From contig JAABOA010000140.1 in NCBI GenBank assembly GCA_015680635.1, positions 7,044 through 18,190 on the forward strand: a DNA stretch of 11,147 nt, given 5' to 3'. Of this stretch, positions 7,819-11,147 are shown one piece after another. How positions within the stretch are numbered: position 1 is the first letter of the stretch; each line of letters starts with the position of its first letter. The translations under genes and the position numbers were made by a program. The notes below the pieces were generated by a model. The model did not search any database and was not told the DNA's origin. It saw nothing but the letters and a program-made list of their open reading frames with translations. The stretch is from Lunasporangiospora selenospora (lineage: Eukaryota; Mortierellomycota; Mortierellomycetes; Mortierellales; Mortierellaceae).

Positions 7819-10800
7819 ATGAGTCTTCCAAGAGGCGATTCAGACTCGGCTCGCCGACCTACAACAAATCAGCTCTCTGCGCAGAGTCCTGGTTCCAGGA
7901 GCCATGAGGGCAGGACGCCTTTTGGACAAAGGAACGTTGTCCATTCTTCTGTTGGGTCATCTCCAGTATTGGCATCAACGCATTTATACCAACAACCATC
8001 CAGGGCGGGATCAGAAAATGCCGTCCTTTTTCCAATGGTACCGCCTGTCCTCTCCACCATGACTTGTGATGATAGAGGGTCTGTAGTGAAGCTCCCAAGA
8101 CTGACAAGAGAAGGAGGAAACCCCTTTTTTTTAATGCGATATAGGGTGCGTTGTCGTCACCAAGGAATTTGATTGCAGACAAGGATCAAGAGAATGATAT
8201 CCAACAGATGCGGAGCAGGAGTAGACAGCCTGTTGAAGCAGAAGGTAGCCTTTCTTGTTGCCTAACCTGTGGACTTTATTCATAGGGATCACCTCTTTAT
8301 ATTGACTTTCAAAATTGCCCCCTCGATACTCCATCAACACGCCCATATTGTAGAATATGAAATAGCCAGGAAAAGACTTCGCGACACTCAGTATGAGCTT
8401 TCGAGTACCAGAACCGAGCTTGAGCGCAAGATCATCTCATTGGAACAAGCTGCTCGCGAGTCGGACATTCTAAAGAAAAAGCTGATGTCGCGAGTTGATT
8501 CCTTGGAGAGCGACAGACGCTTTTTATATGAACAGGAGAAACACTTGACAACGAAGTACGAGACTCTGGAAGGGAGCTCGCTTGAGTTCAAGGTAAATTT
8601 ATATAGTCGCCTGTATAGCACTTCTTCTTGCTTAAGAATCTCAATGGCACTGGACTAACTATCATGGAATGCGTCTTCCTCACCAAATAGACATCGTCAA
8701 ATGAGATTATCAAGAGCGTTCGTGAAGAGAACATGGAGCTCAAGGAACGACTTTCAACACTACGGGAAGAGAGTCGCGCCACGGAGAGCCGACTCTCACA
8801 CCAGATCCGGACTCTTACAGCCTCTCTCACCTACCAGGAGCAGACGCTTGTACAGAGCAAGGACTCGAATCAGACTCAGACGAGCCTTGTCGAACAAAAG
8901 CATCAACAGTTATTGGAGAGCTTGACAAAGATTCAGGAATTGGAGGACGAGAACCGTCAGCTTCGGCAAAACACAAAGGGCCTGGAGGATGTCTCTAGGA
9001 TAGAGAGAGAACTTAAAAGCCAGGTTGCGTACATCAAACAACTCGAGGGCACCAACCGACAACTGGTCAACGAGTGCAAACATTACAAGGAAATGTATAG
9101 GAATGTCGAAGTGCTCAAGGAGGAAAAGGCAGGCATGGAACAAAAGCTCAAGATGATGGACGACCTTCGGATCAAATGCGGCAAGCTCGAGGTTCAGAAT
9201 GGTACCATGCAAAAGGAAAAGCAGCAGTGGTAAGAGGATGGGGTTACCCTGGACCGCATATGAATGGTCTAAAGTACTGGCGCTAATTTCAAGATTTCTG
9301 ATACTATTTTTAATAGGATGGCGTTCTTGCGACCTTCCGATTCAACGGGCTTCAACTCGCCTCATGAACTGACCAAGACAATTGCAAGTCTTCGTGGAGA
9401 GAATGTGGCATTACTGGAAATGAAGGGCAACTATGAGGCTGCTGTAAAGTCGCGCGACGCGTATATTGAAAAACTTGAAGAGCAAGCTTTTGAGACCAGG
9501 AAGGCTATTGCAGAGCAAGAGGATCTTTATCATCAGCAATTGTCACTCGCTCGACAGCACGAGCGATCCAAGGATTTGGCTCTTCGTCAGATTGAGAGTT
9601 TGAAGGCACAGCTGGTAATATTATTTGAATCCATGTCTTTCCATGGGAAATTAAGCTCGCATTATTCTTTTATGTTGCCTGTCATGATCTGAAATGTTGG
9701 TCTAACAGCATTATCCCACCGATAGAAATCATATGATACCGAAGAAGCACAGCTGATGGGTGGCAATTACGATACACAAAAGAATGCAAGGATAGAAGAG
9801 CTGGAGAAACTTGTTCAGGAATACCACGATAAACTAGAGCAAGTAGCATCCTCTTCTATTCATAGTGGGTCTTCCTTTGGGTCCTCCATGGAAGTCTCAC
9901 CAGCGGCGCAACTGCTTCAAACCATTCAGAATGATGCCCAGTCATCATTTAAACAGCTGAATACTGAGAAGCAAGCCCTCTTTGAAGGTACTGACAACCG
10001 GGATACGGACTAGTGTCGATCTCAACGCACTGCAACGTATCTAACTTCTCTTTTCAATTTAATTTTTCATTTATTAGCTAAACTAAGGCTAGAGCAGGAG
10101 GTAGACTTGCTTCGCAAGGAAAATGCCTCTCTAGATGCCAAGGTTCTTGAACATGAGATTGCCATTGGAGCAGGAGCATTCAACCCTGCCACTTCGCGAA
10201 TTCTTGAGATCAAGGATAGTCCAGCCAACAGATATCAGGCAGTACGACAGCAGATGCTCGACTCTCTGACCAAGGAGAATGAGGAGCTACTGCAGCTTGT
10301 TGCACAACTTCAGAAACACTCGATGGGCCAGACGGAGAAAATGTTCCAAGACGAAACTAATGAAATGGAGCTCAAGGATGACGATATTGTTCCTGCTGCA
10401 ACCTTTAACCGATTGAAGGGGGATCATAGCAGGCTCGTGACCGAGTTGGCAGAGAACTCTAAGCGTGTAAAACGCCTCAAAGAGGTAATCATCATCATCA
10501 CTTTATGCGTTTTCGCAGTTCTTTTTAATGATTTTTGAATGGAGCAATCGGCTAATATGAAAGAGTCTATATTCTCTCTAGTCCTGGACCGAAAAGGCAG
10601 ACGAATTCTTGCAGGCTATCCGGTCACTGCTTGGATACCGGATCAACTTTTTGGACAATGGCCGTGTAGAGCTTATTTCTGTCTACAATACAGAATTGCA
10701 ACAGTCCTTTGTCTTTACTTCTGGAGTCAATGACGAGGGAACGATGCAGCTGGTGGGATCTGGAAGCCAGCAGTACATGGATGAACACCAAGAGTCGTTC

Positions 10801-11025
10801 GATCATTGGGTCAACCGACTCGGCAGCATCCCCGCATTTTTGAGTCGTGTTACTCTTGATCAAGTGGCGAAGCAATATCAAGAGCAATTACAGAGGCAGA
10901 GTTCTCAGGAACATTCAGGGCAACAACCACTCCAACCACCCCAACCACCACAGCCATTTCAATTACGGTATCTTAATCCAGAGGATGACCTGACACAATC
11001 CTCTGATATGGTAATGGACGTGTAA
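7819..11025 (+). CDS. MAD1: Spindle assembly checkpoint protein Mad1
   Basis: Eight exons: 7819-8037 (donor uncertain), 8145-8244, 8354-8592, 8691-9229, 9317-9614, 9726-9987, 10078-10484 and 10582-11025 (TAA), about 835 residues. Mad1 anchors Mad2 at unattached kinetochores and the nuclear envelope and templates closed Mad2 to inhibit Cdc20-APC/C. The N-terminal 100 residues are Ser/Pro/Arg-rich and disordered-looking. About 108-690 is nearly continuous coiled coil (e.g. YEIARKRLRDTQYELSS). The Mad2-interaction motif RILEIKDSP (593-601) fits R/K-hydrophobic-hydrophobic-x-hydrophobic-x3-P. The RLK motif (685-687), which binds phosphorylated Bub1 in other species, precedes the C-terminal RWD-like domain with LLGYRINFL and SIPAFLSRVTLD (770-781). 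About 45 Gln/Pro-rich and acidic residues follow, more than the family usually has. Exons 3-8 are well supported. The first donor could be 8038 or 8083 (both phase 0), giving 835 or 850 residues; the N-terminus is the weak part. Confidence 0.9.
8038..8144 (+). other. Intron 1 of Mad1 (donor uncertain)
   Basis: The acceptor at 8143-8144 follows a strong pyrimidine tract, with CTGAC at 8101-8105 as branch-like motif. It opens the frame GALSSPRNLIADKDQENDIQ. Possible phase-0 donors are GTACCG at 8038 (after G) and GTAGTG at 8083. Neither is strong. Confidence 0.5.
8245..8353 (+). other. Intron 2 of Mad1 (acceptor inferred from frame)
   Basis: Donor GTAGCC at 8245, phase 1; acceptor TTGTAG ending at 8353 joins QPVEAE to EYEIARKRLRD. 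The nearer acceptor at 8284, close to a CTAAC motif, would leave a 40-nt intron and run into a TGA after five codons. Confidence 0.6.
10197..10223 (+). other. Mad2-interaction motif coding segment
   Basis: Encodes RILEIKDSP, matching the closed-Mad2 'safety-belt' ligand pattern shared by Mad1 and Cdc20. It lies between two coiled-coil stretches and after an AFNPATS segment comparable to the sequence preceding the motif in animal Mad1. Confidence 0.85.
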
Positions 11026-11087
11026 GAACAGTCTCATGTACAATATACACTCGCCAATGACACCCTTTTCATGGTGCCAGGAAGCAA

Positions 11088-11093
11088 AATAAA
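11088..11093 (+). terminator. Probable Mad1 polyadenylation signal (AATAAA)
   Basis: AATAAA 63 nt after the Mad1 stop codon. The window ends in a run of 15 T (11133-11147), so the downstream context is cut off. Confidence 0.6.
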
Positions 11094-11147
11094 ATGAAGA
11101 AAAAGAGGGTTGCGGGACCTCTTGACTGGCGCTTTTTTTTTTTTTTT

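Noticed and set aside
8269-8353. Coding extension upstream of EYEIARKRL in the same frame
   Set aside because: It starts at a GTG and reads as untypical His/Ile/Leu-rich sequence; the in-frame acceptor at 8353 explains the start of the coiled coil better.
11133-11147. Run of 15 T at the window end as a Pol III or intrinsic terminator
   Set aside because: No RNA gene precedes it; short homopolymer runs also occur in other spacers here, and the run is cut by the window edge.

Overview
This is nuclear DNA from a filamentous fungus, most likely a member of Mortierellomycotina (Mortierella or a close relative such as Linnemannia or Podila). Four protein-coding genes are interrupted by short spliceosomal introns (mostly 87-154 nt) with GTA/GTR donors, CTAAC/CTAAT/CTGAC branch-like motifs and pyrimidine-rich leaders. 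The genes are packed 270-280 bp apart on one side and separated by about 1 kb on the other. The genus-level assignment rests on recognising the long leucine-rich-repeat protein as a family I remember being expanded in Mortierella genomes. It is not a database result.

Layout. Positions 4-3417 (minus) hold a two-exon gene for a 1108-residue protein: an uncharacterised N-terminal domain, a long coiled coil, a conserved central block, then ribonuclease-inhibitor-type leucine-rich repeats (LRRs). Positions 3418-4455 are a divergent promoter region. It holds a TATA box facing the LRR gene, a CACGTG palindrome, a 77-nt polypurine tract and a pyrimidine-rich initiator. Positions 4456-6559 (plus) are a six-exon ArfGAP of the Glo3/ARFGAP2/3 class, whose first intron has a GC donor. 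Positions 6825-7540 (plus) are a two-exon gene for a small mitochondrial ribosomal protein of the mS34 family. Positions 7819-11025 (plus) are an eight-exon gene for the spindle-assembly-checkpoint protein Mad1, complete with a Mad2-interaction motif, an RLK motif and the Mad1 C-terminal domain.

The three plus-strand genes are housekeeping genes in unrelated pathways: COPI vesicle recycling, mitochondrial translation and mitotic checkpoint. Nothing indicates a joint pathway; they are simply co-oriented neighbours. No mobile element, CRISPR array, rRNA or tRNA was recognised.

The least described part is the LRR protein. Its domain order (N-terminal module, coiled coil, Cys/His-containing central block, LRRs) resembles an immune-type receptor without a nucleotide-binding domain. 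Other points of interest are a 356-nt mS34 intron that stays open in frame for 113 codons, a cluster of three inverted repeats upstream of Mad1, and a Gln/Pro-rich C-terminal extension on Mad1.
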